A stretch of DNA of 64,000 bases from Photobacterium profundum SS9 (GTDB taxonomy: Bacteria; Pseudomonadota; Gammaproteobacteria; Enterobacterales; Vibrionaceae): contig NC_006371.1 in the NCBI RefSeq assembly GCF_000196255.1, positions 883,664 to 947,663 of the forward strand. Reading direction: 5' to 3'. A program made the position numbers and the translations under genes. Shown here in pieces: positions 26,971-35,987 of this stretch. Under the pieces are notes generated by a model, which was given only the letters and a program-made list of their open reading frames with translations, made no database searches and was not told where the DNA came from. The stretch's first letter is position 1. Each line of letters opens with the position of its first letter.

Positions 26971-27303
26971 TTAATAGTGACGTGTTTTTTGTGCCCATAA
27001 TCCAATCACAATGAATGTCGTTATTACTGAAATAAACATCCATTGGCTTGGTATTGTGCTCAATTGTTGGGTTAACCAAGGAGAAACCTTAATGAGAAGC
27101 AAGCCGTAACCGAATGAATTAACTAATATAAAAGCACTCGTTCGAATAAAAATGTTTTTACCTGACAAAAGACGACGTAGGAAGTGATTAATATCTGAAC
27201 CAAAAATAATCAATGAACAAGCGACTATAGTGAGCGATATTTCACCTAACCAAGGTTTAAAGGTGTGCCCAGCTTGAGCGAGTAGTGATATAAGAGTATC
27301 CAT
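26971..27303 (-). CDS. DUF3392-family inner membrane protein
   Basis: A 110-residue protein with three hydrophobic helices (about 15-35, 50-68 and 80-100). It matches the DUF3392 pattern I recall from Vibrio: GEISLTIVACSLIIFGSDIN, HFLRRLLSGKNIFIRT and GLWAQ near the C-terminus. Function is unknown. ATG 27303 is chosen because the family starts at this hydrophobic segment and CGAGAA lies upstream; an ATG at 27321 is the alternative. The 140 bases between its stop and the PepT-like start hold only a weak short frame. Confidence 0.8.
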   Translation of the reverse strand: MDTLISLLAQAGHTFKPWLGEISLTIVACSLIIFGSDINHFLRRLLSGKNIFIRTSAFILVNSFGYGLLLIKVSPWLTQQLSTIPSQWMFISVITTFIVIGLWAQKTRHY

Positions 27304-27506
27304 TCTGTTCTCGTAATCCATTGATTTGAATAATGCGCTACCTTACTGATTTATGATGATAAGTTAAATATTGGTCATGTCGAGCTGTAAACAAGATCAC
27401 AGTAAGGTGATATTTATTGATGATCATTTAATTTTTTCAAGAAAGGTTATTTGAAAGCCGTTAGCGATTATACTAACCCAGTATTTGAATTGATTATTGA
27501 ACAACT

Positions 27507-27920
27507 ATGCTTACCATTTCTAATAATGTAGAACTTGCCGATTGGGAAATCGAAATTACGGCTATTCGCTCGCAAGGGGCGGGTGGTCAAAATGTAAACA
27601 AGGTATCAAGTGCCATACACTTACGTTTTGACATTAAGCGGTCAACATTGCCTGATTTTTATAAAGAACGTTTGTTGAAAATTTCGGATCATCGTATAAC
27701 GAAAGACGGTGTTATCGTGATTAAAGCTCAACAATATCGTACTCAAGAAAAAAATCGGGAAGATGCATTGCAGCGCCTAAAAGAATTTATTCAAGCAGCA
27801 GCTGTTCAGCAAAAGGCCCGACGTGAAACAAAACCCACAAAGGGCTCCAAACGGCGCCGTATGGATAAGAAAACCCAACGTGGTAATACAAAGGTATTAC
27901 GCGGGAAAGTGGATCATTAA
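27507..27920 (+). CDS. arfB: peptidyl-tRNA hydrolase ArfB (YaeJ), ribosome rescue
   Basis: A 137-residue protein that releases peptides from ribosomes stalled at the end of a broken message. The GGQ catalytic motif is at residues 26-28 ([11 protein letters not shown]). The C-terminal tail is strongly basic ([20 protein letters not shown]) and is the part that enters the empty mRNA channel. It is monocistronic and followed by a hairpin. Another rescue factor, ArfA, is probably encoded at 57969-58208, so this genome would have at least two backups to tmRNA. Confidence 0.93.
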   Translation: MLTISNNVELADWEIEITAIRSQGAGGQNVNKVSSAIHLRFDIKRSTLPDFYKERLLKISDHRITKDGVIVIKAQQYRTQEKNREDALQRLKEFIQAAAVQQKARRETKPTKGSKRRRMDKKTQRGNTKVLRGKVDH

Positions 27921-27929
27921 ATCGAAAGG

Positions 27930-27967
27930 GTATTTATCATGAACAAATCCATTATTGTGATAAATAC
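27930..27967 (+). terminator. stem-loop after arfB
   Basis: GTATTTATCA and TGATAAATAC pair perfectly around an 18-base loop starting 10 bases after the arfB stop. It is AT-rich with no long T run, so it is a weak terminator or a 3'-stabilising hairpin. Confidence 0.5.
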
Positions 27968-28027
27968 TACAATTTCTAATTTCATTCAATAACACCTTTC
28001 GCAATTCATCATATTCAGGGTTATACC

Positions 28028-28082
28028 TATACCCAAGCTACCTCAAGATGCTGAAACGAGCATCTAGAGGCAACTTGAGTAT
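28028..28082. repeat. MITE-1 deletion derivative (55 bp hairpin)
   Basis: This is the terminal inverted repeat of the MITE-1 family (TATACCCAAGCTACCTCAAG...) joined almost directly to its opposite end (GCATCTAGAGGCAACTTGAG...), with the internal 200 bases missing. It can fold into one long imperfect hairpin. It sits 43 bases before the start of the next gene, so it may lie in that gene's 5' leader. Compare the full copies at 34083, 44574 and 61947. Confidence 0.8.
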
Positions 28083-28124
28083 GAATCAACTATGTTTATG
28101 ATTTCCTTGCGTAAGGTAAGCTGA

Positions 28125-28575
28125 ATGTTCGAAAAGAAAACCCTTCAATTGTTACAGCTGTTTTATCGTGAAACGGGTCGTGTACGTTTACTTGATATTG
28201 ATGCTCTGCCCGAACTCGATACAGAACAGCAACCATTGATGCATCAATGGTTAGAAACTAAACGCAACTTTACAATCGCTGATGTTACAGCTCAACATTG
28301 GATCAAAACATGTAGTGCAGGTTATATCACCGAACTCATTCTGCACTCAGACGGACGATTAGAGGAATACACCTTATTTACACGGATGAAAACAGTGGGC
28401 CGTTGGAAGCTAGACGATGGTGTTATTGAATTGATGATCACAAAGGGGGGATAACGATTACAACTGTTCTATTATTGCTAATCGTAATGTGAATATTCAT
28501 TCAGCCATTGAGTATAAAAATAACGAATTACACTCGTATCTTAAATTAGCCCAGACACTGCCGTTATCTGTGTAA
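28125..28575 (+). pseudogene. conserved hypothetical protein, frameshifted near its end
   Basis: The first frame gives 109 residues ending ...VIELMITKGG and stop. A run of six G at 28445-28450 marks a break. With five G the frame continues GDNDYNCSIIANRNVNIHSA... and ends at TAA 28573-28575, giving about 150 residues. The downstream extension is clearly protein-like, so the full gene is 28125-28575 with one extra G. I do not recognise a function; the protein is soluble with no catalytic motif. Either a sequence error or recent inactivation explains the break. Confidence 0.65.
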
Positions 28576-28673
28576 CTTTATTACTTTAAGGTTAACTTTC
28601 GTTGGTATCCAGATTGAAATTGAGTACACTGAAATTATGCTCAATTTTGAATAACTAGTTAAGAGAAACAAGG

Positions 28674-29558
28674 ATGACTAAAATTAACAGTGTTGCCGTT
28701 GTTGGCGGTACGCATGGTAATGAATTTAGCGGTATCTACTTGTTACGTAAGTGGAAAAATAACCTTAATTTGATATCTCGTGGCAGCTTTTCTGTTCAAA
28801 CAGTATTCGCGAACCCTAAAGCGCACGAAGAGAATAAACGTTACGTTGATAGCGATTTAAACCGACAATTTGATATTGCTGAGCTTGCTAATCTCGATCT
28901 GGCTAACTACGAACAAAGTCGCGCCAAGGTTATTAATAATCAGCTTGGTCCTAAGGGTGATGCAAAAACAGACTTTATTATCGACTTGCATAATACGACC
29001 AGTAATATGGGGCCATCGTTGATTCTGCTTCAATCTGATGAGTTTAATTGCAAAATGGGTGCTTATGTGAAATCTCGCATGCCTGAAGCAGTTGTTGTAT
29101 TTGAAGATCATGCCTCTGTCGAAGAACATTACTTTTTAAGCTCTATTACGCCGCAAGGTGTGATTGTCGAGATTGGTCCACAACCTCAGTCCGTTATCCG
29201 TCAAGATGTACTTGATTGGATGGAAGACATGACTCGTCATATTTTGGATTATGTTGACCTACATAACACCAACGCTTTGCCAGAATTGCCATCAAGCTAT
29301 GAAGCATTTGAATATAAAGAAACGCTAAAATTACCTGAAAATGAAAACGGTGAGCGAATTGGTATGGTTCACAAAAATGTTCAAGACGGTGATTTTAAGC
29401 AATTGAATTCAGGCGATCCTATTTTCACATTATTTGATGGATCTGAAATCAGTTGGGAAGGTGATTATGAAGCCTATCCACATTTCATTAATGAAGCCGC
29501 TTATTATGATAATAATTTAGCCATGTCATTAGCGAAAAAGCGAATCGTGGAAGTTTAA
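28674..29558 (+). CDS. aspartoacylase (AstE/AspA family zinc deacylase)
   Basis: A 294-residue zinc hydrolase. Zinc ligands are visible as His and Glu in VGGTHGNEFSG (about 13-17) and His in IDLHNTTSN. The substrate-site Arg is in the DLNRQF segment and the catalytic Glu in VIVEIGPQPQ. This pattern and the length fit aspartoacylase, which splits N-acetylaspartate to aspartate and acetate, better than succinylglutamate desuccinylase. It is transcribed alone with AAGG before ATG 28674 and a strong terminator after it. Confidence 0.88.
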   Translation: MTKINSVAVVGGTHGNEFSGIYLLRKWKNNLNLISRGSFSVQTVFANPKAHEENKRYVDSDLNRQFDIAELANLDLANYEQSRAKVINNQLGPKGDAKTDFIIDLHNTTSNMGPSLILLQSDEFNCKMGAYVKSRMPEAVVVFEDHASVEEHYFLSSITPQGVIVEIGPQPQSVIRQDVLDWMEDMTRHILDYVDLHNTNALPELPSSYEAFEYKETLKLPENENGERIGMVHKNVQDGDFKQLNSGDPIFTLFDGSEISWEGDYEAYPHFINEAAYYDNNLAMSLAKKRIVEV

Positions 29559-29582
29559 AACACCAGCTTTAAACCCGTTTTA

Positions 29583-29612
29583 AAAAAGACTCACTAATTT
29601 GTGAGTCTTTTA
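29583..29612 (+). terminator. Rho-independent terminator after aspartoacylase
   Basis: AAAAGACTCAC and GTGAGTCTTTT pair around a short AT loop and are followed by a T-rich stretch. It begins 24 bases after the stop. Confidence 0.88.
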
Positions 29613-29885
29613 CTTTTTACATACGCTCAATTGATAGTATTTATTGAGTATCTGGCATATAGGCATATAGGCATATAGGCATATAGATGAGAAAATTTAC
29701 TGTTTTTGGTACAAGCGTAATCGCCGTTTATAGTCTTAATGGGGTCGCCTGAATTTTGTAATGTGCTTCACCTAGAACACGTCAAACAAGGTATTTGGGT
29801 CGGTGCTAAAGTGTTTGCAATATAAAAGTATTGTCCTATCTTCTTTAAACGTTAAATTCAAAAAGTAATAACAAGGAATGATGTT
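29613..29885. other. intergenic region with short tandem repeat
   Basis: About 270 bases without a credible gene. It contains four perfect copies of an 8-base unit (listed separately) and presumably the promoter for the VOC/DMT pair downstream. Confidence 0.4.
29656..29687. repeat. 8-bp tandem repeat, four copies
   Basis: The unit GCATATAG occurs four times in a row without mismatch. It lies in non-coding DNA about 200 bases before the VOC gene. Copy number of such a short unit is likely to vary between strains. Confidence 0.9.
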
Positions 29886-30320
29886 ATGAAACCAAGAATT
29901 AGCATGATTACTCTCGGGGTTAAAGACCTTGAAAAGTCAGTCGTATTTTATCGTGATGGCTTAGGATTTCCTCAAAAAGAATCGCCACCATCAGTCGCCT
30001 TTTTTACTCTGAATGGTACATGGTTAGGTTTGTATGATCGTGATGCCTTAGCAGAAGATGCTCAAGTGGCTCCTAGTGATAATACTGAGCAATCTTTTTC
30101 TGGTTTTGCACTTGCGCATAATGTGAAGTCTGAAACGGAAGTCGATCAAGTGTTGACTGAAGTAGAAGCCGCGGGCGCGACTGTTACCAAGCGCGGTCAG
30201 AAAGTGTTTTGGGGTGGGTATTCCGGTTACTTCAAAGATCTTGATGGCTATTTATGGGAGGTTGCCTATAACCCCTTTTGTTGGATAGGCCCTGAAGATT
30301 CGATTGATATAAGATGGTGA
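29886..30320 (+). CDS. VOC-superfamily (glyoxalase-like) protein
   Basis: A 144-residue protein built from two beta-alpha-beta-beta-beta units of the vicinal oxygen chelate fold. The N-terminal unit has MITLGVKDLEKSVVFYRDGL and the C-terminal unit ends in FKDLDGYLWEVAYNP, where Glu is the usual metal ligand. Members include glyoxalases, dioxygenases and fosfomycin-type resistance proteins; the sequence does not fix the reaction. AAGGAATG precedes ATG 29886. The last seven bases overlap the start of a DMT transporter gene, so the two are translationally coupled. Confidence 0.87.
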   Translation: MKPRISMITLGVKDLEKSVVFYRDGLGFPQKESPPSVAFFTLNGTWLGLYDRDALAEDAQVAPSDNTEQSFSGFALAHNVKSETEVDQVLTEVEAAGATVTKRGQKVFWGGYSGYFKDLDGYLWEVAYNPFCWIGPEDSIDIRW

Positions 30321-31201
30321 AGAGTAATGCCAAAATGCCCAGCCAGCAGGTGTTTATACTCACAGCGATAGCTATGATTGCCTTTGCAGGTAATTCATTA
30401 TTGAGTCGAGCCGCTTTCTTAGAAACGACGATAGATCCAGCCAGTTTTACTTCGCTTCGGTTGTTATCTGGTTTTGTTATGTTGTGGTTGATTTCATTTG
30501 TTAATCATCAACCATACAAAGGTGAGGGCAGTTGGATATCTGCTTTTGCTTTATTTATGTATGCCGCAGGTTTCTCTTTTGCTTATGTCAGCCTGTCTAC
30601 CGGGATGGGAGCATTGTTGTTGTTTGGCGCAGTGCAAGCAACAATGATTGGGCACGGTATATATAAAGGTGAACGATTAAGTAAGCAACAAGGGGCTGGA
30701 TTAACTTTGGCGTTAGCTGGGCTTATTGGATTGTTGCTTCCTGGGTTATCTTCACCACCATTATTCGGTGCTATCTTAATGATGGGAGCAGGTGTGGCTT
30801 GGGGGATCTATTCACTACGTGGAAGAGGGCTTGGAAACCCAACGCTTGTTACAACGGGAAATTTTTTAAGATCAATACCGATAGCTGTAGTGATGAGCAT
30901 TTTAGCATTTACAAATGCGGATATTGATCTGAGTGGATTTTGGTATGCCATTGCTTCTGGTGCGTTAACATCAGGTATCGGTTACGCGTTGTGGTATTCA
31001 GTTTTGCCTTTTTTAAAAGCAACAAACGCCGCCACGATTCAGCTAAGTGTGCCCGTTTTAGCCGCTGTAGCGGGTATTCTTTTTCTGGGTGAAGCATTAT
31101 CTTTTCGTTTTATGTTTGCATCTATTGCGATTCTTGGTGGAATCGCGTTAGTGCTGATAAAAACATCAAGCAGCACCCGAAAAAATGAAGACAGTAATTG
31201 A
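30314..31201 (+). CDS. DMT-superfamily (EamA) transporter
   Basis: A 295-residue inner membrane protein with ten hydrophobic helices forming two EamA repeats (about 12-135 and 150-285). The second repeat ends with the typical LSVPVLAAVAGILFLGEAL and IALVLI segments. Such carriers usually export amino acids, nucleosides or metabolites. Its start overlaps the end of the VOC gene, so the pair may detoxify and export a common compound. Substrate unknown. Confidence 0.88.
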   Translation: MVKSNAKMPSQQVFILTAIAMIAFAGNSLLSRAAFLETTIDPASFTSLRLLSGFVMLWLISFVNHQPYKGEGSWISAFALFMYAAGFSFAYVSLSTGMGALLLFGAVQATMIGHGIYKGERLSKQQGAGLTLALAGLIGLLLPGLSSPPLFGAILMMGAGVAWGIYSLRGRGLGNPTLVTTGNFLRSIPIAVVMSILAFTNADIDLSGFWYAIASGALTSGIGYALWYSVLPFLKATNAATIQLSVPVLAAVAGILFLGEALSFRFMFASIAILGGIALVLIKTSSSTRKNEDSN

Positions 31202-31238
31202 AAATGGTGAATGTTTTAAAGAGTCGTGTATTTCTGTT

Positions 31239-31556
31239 CTATCTGAATGTATCGACGTGCACTGGGAGTTCTTCACCGAGCCATACAGCATTATCAGTAT
31301 GATCTTGTAAATCATTACCTGTATTAGGATGAATAAGTACAGATAGCCCCTTACGGTGTTGATCTAACCAGTTAACAAAACCCTGTTGATTATCATTGAA
31401 ATGTACTTCAAACATTGGCTTATCATGAGGGCCTACTTTACGCATGACGAGTGGGTATATTCTCAAAATATCATCGCGGTTAGCTGTGATTTCATGGTGA
31501 AGGCGTGTGGCTTGTGACTCTTGTGATAAGTCAAAGTAAACATGGGCGTGATACAT
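31239..31556 (-). CDS. DOPA 4,5-dioxygenase family protein
   Basis: A 105-residue protein of the DOPA-dioxygenase-like family. Conserved His residues, probable metal ligands, appear in MYHAHVYFD, VGPHDKPMFEVHF, LIHPNT and DHTDNAVWLGE, and the closing residues VHVD are also typical. Plant and fungal relatives open the ring of DOPA; bacterial members are mostly uncharacterised. It lies alone, convergent with the DMT gene and divergent from the flippase-like gene. Confidence 0.88.
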   Translation of the reverse strand: MYHAHVYFDLSQESQATRLHHEITANRDDILRIYPLVMRKVGPHDKPMFEVHFNDNQQGFVNWLDQHRKGLSVLIHPNTGNDLQDHTDNAVWLGEELPVHVDTFR

Positions 31557-31762
31557 GATGCTTTCCTTTTGAATATTTTATTGGGTATATGTGTATTCTA
31601 ACTCTCCGCGCCGCTACATCCAGTAGGCTGAGTTGGCGTTCTTCATCAGTTTTGTTGATGTTGATATACCACAAAGAAAAGAGACTTTATCAAATAAATA
31701 CGTTTCAAATGAGAATTAATTTCATTACTATGCAATGGAAGCTAACTCAAAGATGGCCCCCC

Positions 31763-33037
31763 ATGGAAACTGATTCACTCTCTCGCCTAAAAAAAGCATT
31801 TATTACTGGAGTATGGGCAACGCTTGCCAGTATTTTAGTTGGTTTCTCGTTTAAGATTTGGTTAGCACAATGGGTGCCTAAAGCGGATTTAGCCCTGTAT
31901 CACAGTGTGGTTGATATCATTTCACTTTCTTTAATATTGATGACAGGTTTCCGCTCATCAATGGTAGTGAGTTACTCACAAACGAATAATGATCGAGACA
32001 TCATCAATATCTTCCGATATAGCTTAATTGCAATGGTATTGATTACATGGGGAGTCGTTATTCCCTATATTAAGCATGAATTAAATATCAATGTGAGCTA
32101 CATACAGCTGGTGGGCATCATTTTTGGTATGGGGTTAAAAGTCTATTTTACTAATTTAATTGCGATGTATCGCTTGTACAGTATTTCTAATAAGGTGACT
32201 TGGATTGAGCCCATTGGCAATGTGGTAATGTTTGTTACTTGCTATTACGGTTTAGGCTTTGATGCTCTTACCTCCCTCTTTTATGGGTTAACGTTGTCAT
32301 CTTTAGGTACGGCTGCGTACATGTTTATACGACGTCGAAAAGAAATATCTACACGCCCTTTAGCTGCAGTGCAGCTTGACCCTATGTTAATCAGCTATGT
32401 GAAAAAAAGTGTTACAGCATCACTTGAAGCTGGTGCAAGTATTCTTATGATCTACATCACTGTGTTATTAACGATCAGTCACTTTAGTATCGATGAGTTA
32501 GGGGATTTCCAAGTGGTTGTCCGACCAATATTTACCTACCTTACGATGCTATTTGTTTTTCCTATTTACCGCTTTGTTTTACCTGAGTTAGCTGTATGTG
32601 TTCGTGAAGGCAAACATGATCAAATACGAAAAATTAAAAAATGGATCTATAAATTGAGCTTTATCGTTGGGTCTACTTTCTTTTTAAGCATGTTATTTTT
32701 CGGAAAAGACATTGTATTGTTCGTTTTCCCTGACGAATATAAAGGCGCGGTTCCTGTATTATTCCATTTCTCAATATTTTTCGTGTTTTTAATGCTCAAT
32801 GCTTATCAGCTGGCCTATATTAAAGCGCATGGTTGCTTTACCGAAAGTTTAATTATTCGTTTGAGCAGTATTGTAACCCTTGTTGTTTCTTATTACTTGT
32901 TTGCGCAATTTACAGCTAACGTTGTAGCGATAATTATTGCACTGTGTACAGGGTATGTTGTGATGTTTATCCTTTCGAGTTTTATTGAACATAAGATTTT
33001 AGCAAGGTATAAAAAAGAAACCTACATAGCAGGTTAA
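31763..33037 (+). CDS. polysaccharide flippase-like membrane protein
   Basis: About 424 residues with roughly 12 hydrophobic helices. The N-terminus (KKAFITGVWATLASILVGFSFKIWLAQWVP) and helix spacing resemble the MOP/Wzx oligosaccharide flippases, which turn lipid-linked sugars across the inner membrane. The end ...FIEHKILARYKKETYIAG is basic. The start is uncertain: ATG 31763 is chosen because family members begin close to the first helix, but ATG 31730, ATG 31710 or an upstream GTG are in frame. No glycosyltransferase genes are adjacent, which is unusual for a flippase. Confidence 0.72.
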   Translation: METDSLSRLKKAFITGVWATLASILVGFSFKIWLAQWVPKADLALYHSVVDIISLSLILMTGFRSSMVVSYSQTNNDRDIINIFRYSLIAMVLITWGVVIPYIKHELNINVSYIQLVGIIFGMGLKVYFTNLIAMYRLYSISNKVTWIEPIGNVVMFVTCYYGLGFDALTSLFYGLTLSSLGTAAYMFIRRRKEISTRPLAAVQLDPMLISYVKKSVTASLEAGASILMIYITVLLTISHFSIDELGDFQVVVRPIFTYLTMLFVFPIYRFVLPELAVCVREGKHDQIRKIKKWIYKLSFIVGSTFFLSMLFFGKDIVLFVFPDEYKGAVPVLFHFSIFFVFLMLNAYQLAYIKAHGCFTESLIIRLSSIVTLVVSYYLFAQFTANVVAIIIALCTGYVVMFILSSFIEHKILARYKKETYIAG

Positions 33038-33211
33038 GCACAAAATCACATGAACATTAATGCGATTAAGCAAAGTATGTGGGAAAAGTAATTTTTTTAC
33101 GCGTATTATGGATTCACGGTATATACTAGTATTTATAAAATATGAAGTGAGTATGACGATTATGTGAATGTTGTGTATCGTCGATTTATTAGTATAGAAA
33201 GGTGATGAAGT

Positions 33212-33325
33212 ATGAATGATAGAATATATTCTGCACCAAAAGTGAAAAAGTTAGTGAAAGATATATCAGAAAAAACAAAACAGAAACATTTAAAACGCCA
33301 AGGTGAAGCACCCGAATCAGAGTAG
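33212..33325 (+). CDS. 37-residue basic protein, unknown
   Basis: ATG 33212 follows AAAGGTGATGAAGT, a good ribosome binding site. The product MNDRIYSAPKVKKLVKDISE...KRQGEAPESE is strongly basic in the middle and acidic at the end, and probably helical. It is too short for reliable family assignment. Its size and charge suggest a nucleic-acid or ribosome-binding peptide, but that is speculation. It lies in the gap between the flippase-like gene and a convergent lipoprotein gene. Confidence 0.5.
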   Translation: MNDRIYSAPKVKKLVKDISEKTKQKHLKRQGEAPESE

Positions 33326-33343
33326 AGTCGGGTTTATGTTTGA

Positions 33344-34012
33344 CTAGGATTTATTAATCTTTGTATAAATCAGACGGTTTTTAATCGTTGCTAGTGTTTT
33401 AACGTCGAATTGAATATCTGTGAGCTGTGGGTTTAACTCGTAGAAAAGGACTTCGTCACGGGCTTTATTATAGCCATGTAAGAAGTAACCGTAACCGCTG
33501 GGGAATTTTAGATTCCATAATTGACTTTCAGCGACACGACTTTTTGCAATGAACTCGCCAATGTAGCTGGCATTAGCCGCAGTTATTTCAAATTTTAGTG
33601 AAAGATCCTCATCTGTTTTTTGGGTAAACGTTTGATTACCATTTGAACCTTTAATTGTGACTTGAAATATTTCATACTCGCCAACTGGCAATGGTAAGGT
33701 AAAAAGCTGTCCTATTTCTTTTTCATTTTTAAAATCAAAGTGTTGATTTTCATTCGTTAACGTTATTACTTCATTTTCAATATCATAGTCACTCATTAGA
33801 ATCGAGCTTCTAGTGCTGACTTCTCGAATATGTAACGTTGTAACTAAGGTTTTACCAGTTGATGGCCAAACGGTTGTTGCACCAAGAGTGCCAACAAGAA
33901 ATCCTATAGATTGATTCTGTGTGTCGGTATATTTATCAGGTATAGAGACCTTCAAACCAGAACTACAACCAAGAAGCATTAAACTACAAAAATAAATAAA
34001 CAAATATCTCAT
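33344..34012 (-). CDS. putative lipoprotein, unknown function
   Basis: A 222-residue protein with a lipoprotein signal: a short basic N-terminus, a hydrophobic core and the lipobox L13-L14-G15-C16, so Cys16 would carry the lipid. The mature part is rich in beta-strand-forming residues and could be a beta-sandwich. I recognise no catalytic motif. It is transcribed alone; a MITE-1 element lies 70 bases upstream of its start, so its promoter must be between the two or inside the element. Confidence 0.75.
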   Translation of the reverse strand: MRYLFIYFCSLMLLGCSSGLKVSIPDKYTDTQNQSIGFLVGTLGATTVWPSTGKTLVTTLHIREVSTRSSILMSDYDIENEVITLTNENQHFDFKNEKEIGQLFTLPLPVGEYEIFQVTIKGSNGNQTFTQKTDEDLSLKFEITAANASYIGEFIAKSRVAESQLWNLKFPSGYGYFLHGYNKARDEVLFYELNPQLTDIQFDVKTLATIKNRLIYTKINKS

Positions 34013-34082
34013 GATACATTCCTTGTCATGCGAATTTTCCTATTCTAACCGTAAATTTATTCGTTTTAGGTTAAAACTAATT

Positions 34083-34350
34083 ATATACCCAAGTTACCTC
34101 AAGATGCTCGTTTCAGCGAGAATTTGTTGGGCTCTATGCGGTGTTACTTATTTCCAACGTAGAACGACTAGGTCTATAAATAAGTGCCTTGCCTAGAGCC
34201 CAACAAAACTCGCCCTTCGGGAGTGATTCAGCGTATCTACTTCTGTGTCAAACGTGCTTGAAAGGGAATGCCATTCCTACACACATTTTCCTTGAATTAA
34301 ATACGCTGAGATCACTCTGAATCCTGCATCTTGAGGTGACTTGGGTATAT
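34083..34350. repeat. MITE-1, full-length copy A (268 bp)
   Basis: A non-coding element with terminal inverted repeats of about 24 bases (TATACCCAAGTTACCTCAAG... at the left, its complement ending ...CTTGGGTATA at the right). Internally it has further pairings, for example CTCGTTTCAGCGAG and GGGCTC...GAGCCC. It encodes nothing. The same sequence, with about 90 percent or more identity by eye, occurs at 44574-44838 and, inverted, at 61947-62212, and partial copies occur elsewhere. It fits a miniature inverted-repeat transposable element; the parent transposase is not visible here. Confidence 0.88.
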
Positions 34351-34524
34351 ATGCGAATGTTGTGCAAGTTTACTGAATTAGTAAAAAGTATTCTATAGGT
34401 TATTTTTGAATGCATGCTACAGGTATGTGTTTTTATGTAGTCGTTGTACTTATCACCATTTTATCATTAGATTATTGTCAGTTATTGGCTATTTTAAATA
34501 AAAAATGTTCAGGTGATTATGGCA

Positions 34525-34570
34525 GAGTAAAAGCGCGAGCAAAAGGTAACCATTGTTCGCGACTTTTACT
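34525..34570. terminator. stem-loop, possible terminator of the GNAT-like gene
   Basis: AGTAAAAG-CGCGAGC pairs with GTTCGCGACTTTTACT, with one bulge, around a loop of about 17 bases. It lies 25 bases after the stop of the minus-strand gene at 34595-35167. The long loop and lack of a T run make termination only possible. Confidence 0.45.
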
Positions 34571-34594
34571 AAACAAATTAGGTGTAAGAGAACG

Positions 34595-35167
34595 CTATTT
34601 TTGTGTGACGAAAAACTGACTATCTTGATCCGCAAGCGCTAATAGGTGATTTTCCATCATCTGCATTAAATTAGCTTTATTCGGCAGAGGAAGGGCCATG
34701 ACATCAGAAACGAGAGTACACAGACCTTGCTCTGTTTCTTGGAGGTAAATCATTCCACATGCTGCTGGTTTACCTTTATGGAAACCCACATAAAGATGTG
34801 CAGGTGAATCATCTTCAAACATAATTTGTGTTAGATATTCAAAAACTGCTTCTTTTTCATTCTCATCTTCCCATTGACTGGCAAGAACCATTGAAAATCG
34901 TATAGTAAGAGGGTGGCAGTCAACACGATAATAGGTCAGCTCTGAGTCTGAATTGCTTGGAATCGTTGATAAAAATTGGGTTGATAGTTGTTTTAATCGG
35001 CTTTGATAAAGATTTAACCCTTTTTCACTTAAAGGTGTTGGGAATTCAGCATCAGTAATGTGACTTGCCATCCAGCTATTCTTTAACTCGGTGATTTGTT
35101 CAATCATAAACTGCTTATCATAGATTCTTAAACTTAGATCATCATACCTTACCGCAAATAAATTCAA
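34595..35167 (-). CDS. conserved hypothetical protein, GNAT-like C-terminus
   Basis: A 190-residue soluble protein. The C-terminal half (AHLYVGFHKGKPAACGMIYL followed by a strand and a helix with NLMQMMENHLLALA) is arranged like the core of a GNAT acetyltransferase, but the acetyl-CoA loop R/Q-x-x-G-x-G/A is not clear. The N-terminal half is helical and unrecognised. It is oriented like the nitroreductase upstream, 34 bases apart, so the two may form an operon. Function is not assigned. Confidence 0.65.
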   Translation of the reverse strand: MNLFAVRYDDLSLRIYDKQFMIEQITELKNSWMASHITDAEFPTPLSEKGLNLYQSRLKQLSTQFLSTIPSNSDSELTYYRVDCHPLTIRFSMVLASQWEDENEKEAVFEYLTQIMFEDDSPAHLYVGFHKGKPAACGMIYLQETEQGLCTLVSDVMALPLPNKANLMQMMENHLLALADQDSQFFVTQK

Positions 35168-35201
35168 TAAGGTATGAGATATTTAGATAAAGGGTAATTT
35201 C

Positions 35202-35954
35202 TTAATGGTTAAAGATGACATCTTGATTATAAACCCGGTGGCGATCACCATAGACACCTTCTTCAAGGCGTTTTCCGCAGCTTATTATCATTGTTATTTC
35301 AGCTGTTTTTGGCAGGCCTAATAGTTGCTTTGCACGTATTGAATCAAAGCCTTCCATTGGGCATGTGTCATAGCCTTCAGCACGCATTGCCGTCATAAAG
35401 GTCATAGCGGCTAATGAACTACTTTTATGAAGGCATACACGCACATCGGCTTTACTGACTTCTCGTACCATTGGCTTATTGCGGCCAAGAAAGTAACTGA
35501 TGGCTTTACGGACTAATCCAAACAGCCCAAAGCGATCATTGTTATAAATAAATGGGATCAGCTTTTCATAATATTTAAGGGCGCGTTTCGATGTTTCATC
35601 TTCTCTGCCATCGAATGCCTCGCGTATCTGATTTGCATTCATAGTGGCTCTTTCTTTCCATTTGTACGGAGTAACAACAAAGGCAACTAATTCATTCGCT
35701 GTTTTTGCTGCATTTTGCCCCATGCAATATGATGCGAGAGTCATACGTTTGTCATCACTGATAACGCGATGAAATTCCCAAAGTTGCATGTTAGAGCTAT
35801 TGGGTGAAAGCGTTGTGAGGGTTAAGGCACGAGCAACCGCATCATGATCAAAATTAGCAGTTTGATCATATTTTCGGACAGAACGACGGCTATGCATTAG
35901 CGTTGAAAAAACATCAGCTTGTTGGTTTTGACTCTGGTTGAGTGAGTTATTCAT
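35202..35954 (-). CDS. nitroreductase-family flavoprotein
   Basis: A 250-residue FMN oxidoreductase. The N-terminal FMN-phosphate motif appears as MHSRRSVRKYD, and the second FMN contact as LSPNSSNMQLWEFHRV. A C-terminal glycine-containing strand is in EGYDTCPMEGFD. The family reduces nitroaromatics, quinones or flavins with NAD(P)H; the physiological substrate is unknown. A hydrophobic insert (FGLFGLVRKAISYFLG) at about 140-160 is unusual and may contact the membrane. The GNAT-like gene follows it. Confidence 0.87.
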   Translation of the reverse strand: MNNSLNQSQNQQADVFSTLMHSRRSVRKYDQTANFDHDAVARALTLTTLSPNSSNMQLWEFHRVISDDKRMTLASYCMGQNAAKTANELVAFVVTPYKWKERATMNANQIREAFDGREDETSKRALKYYEKLIPFIYNNDRFGLFGLVRKAISYFLGRNKPMVREVSKADVRVCLHKSSSLAAMTFMTAMRAEGYDTCPMEGFDSIRAKQLLGLPKTAEITMIISCGKRLEEGVYGDRHRVYNQDVIFNH

Positions 35955-35987
35955 TTTAAGCGTGCCTATTTAACAAATTAATGACCA

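Noticed and set aside
29656..29687. Short direct repeats considered as a CRISPR array
   Set aside because: The unit is 8 bases with no spacers; it is a simple tandem repeat.
34410..34619. 69-codon plus-strand ORF with a hydrophobic start
   Set aside because: It overlaps the 3' end of the minus-strand GNAT-like gene, covers a stem-loop and has no ribosome binding site or recognisable protein.
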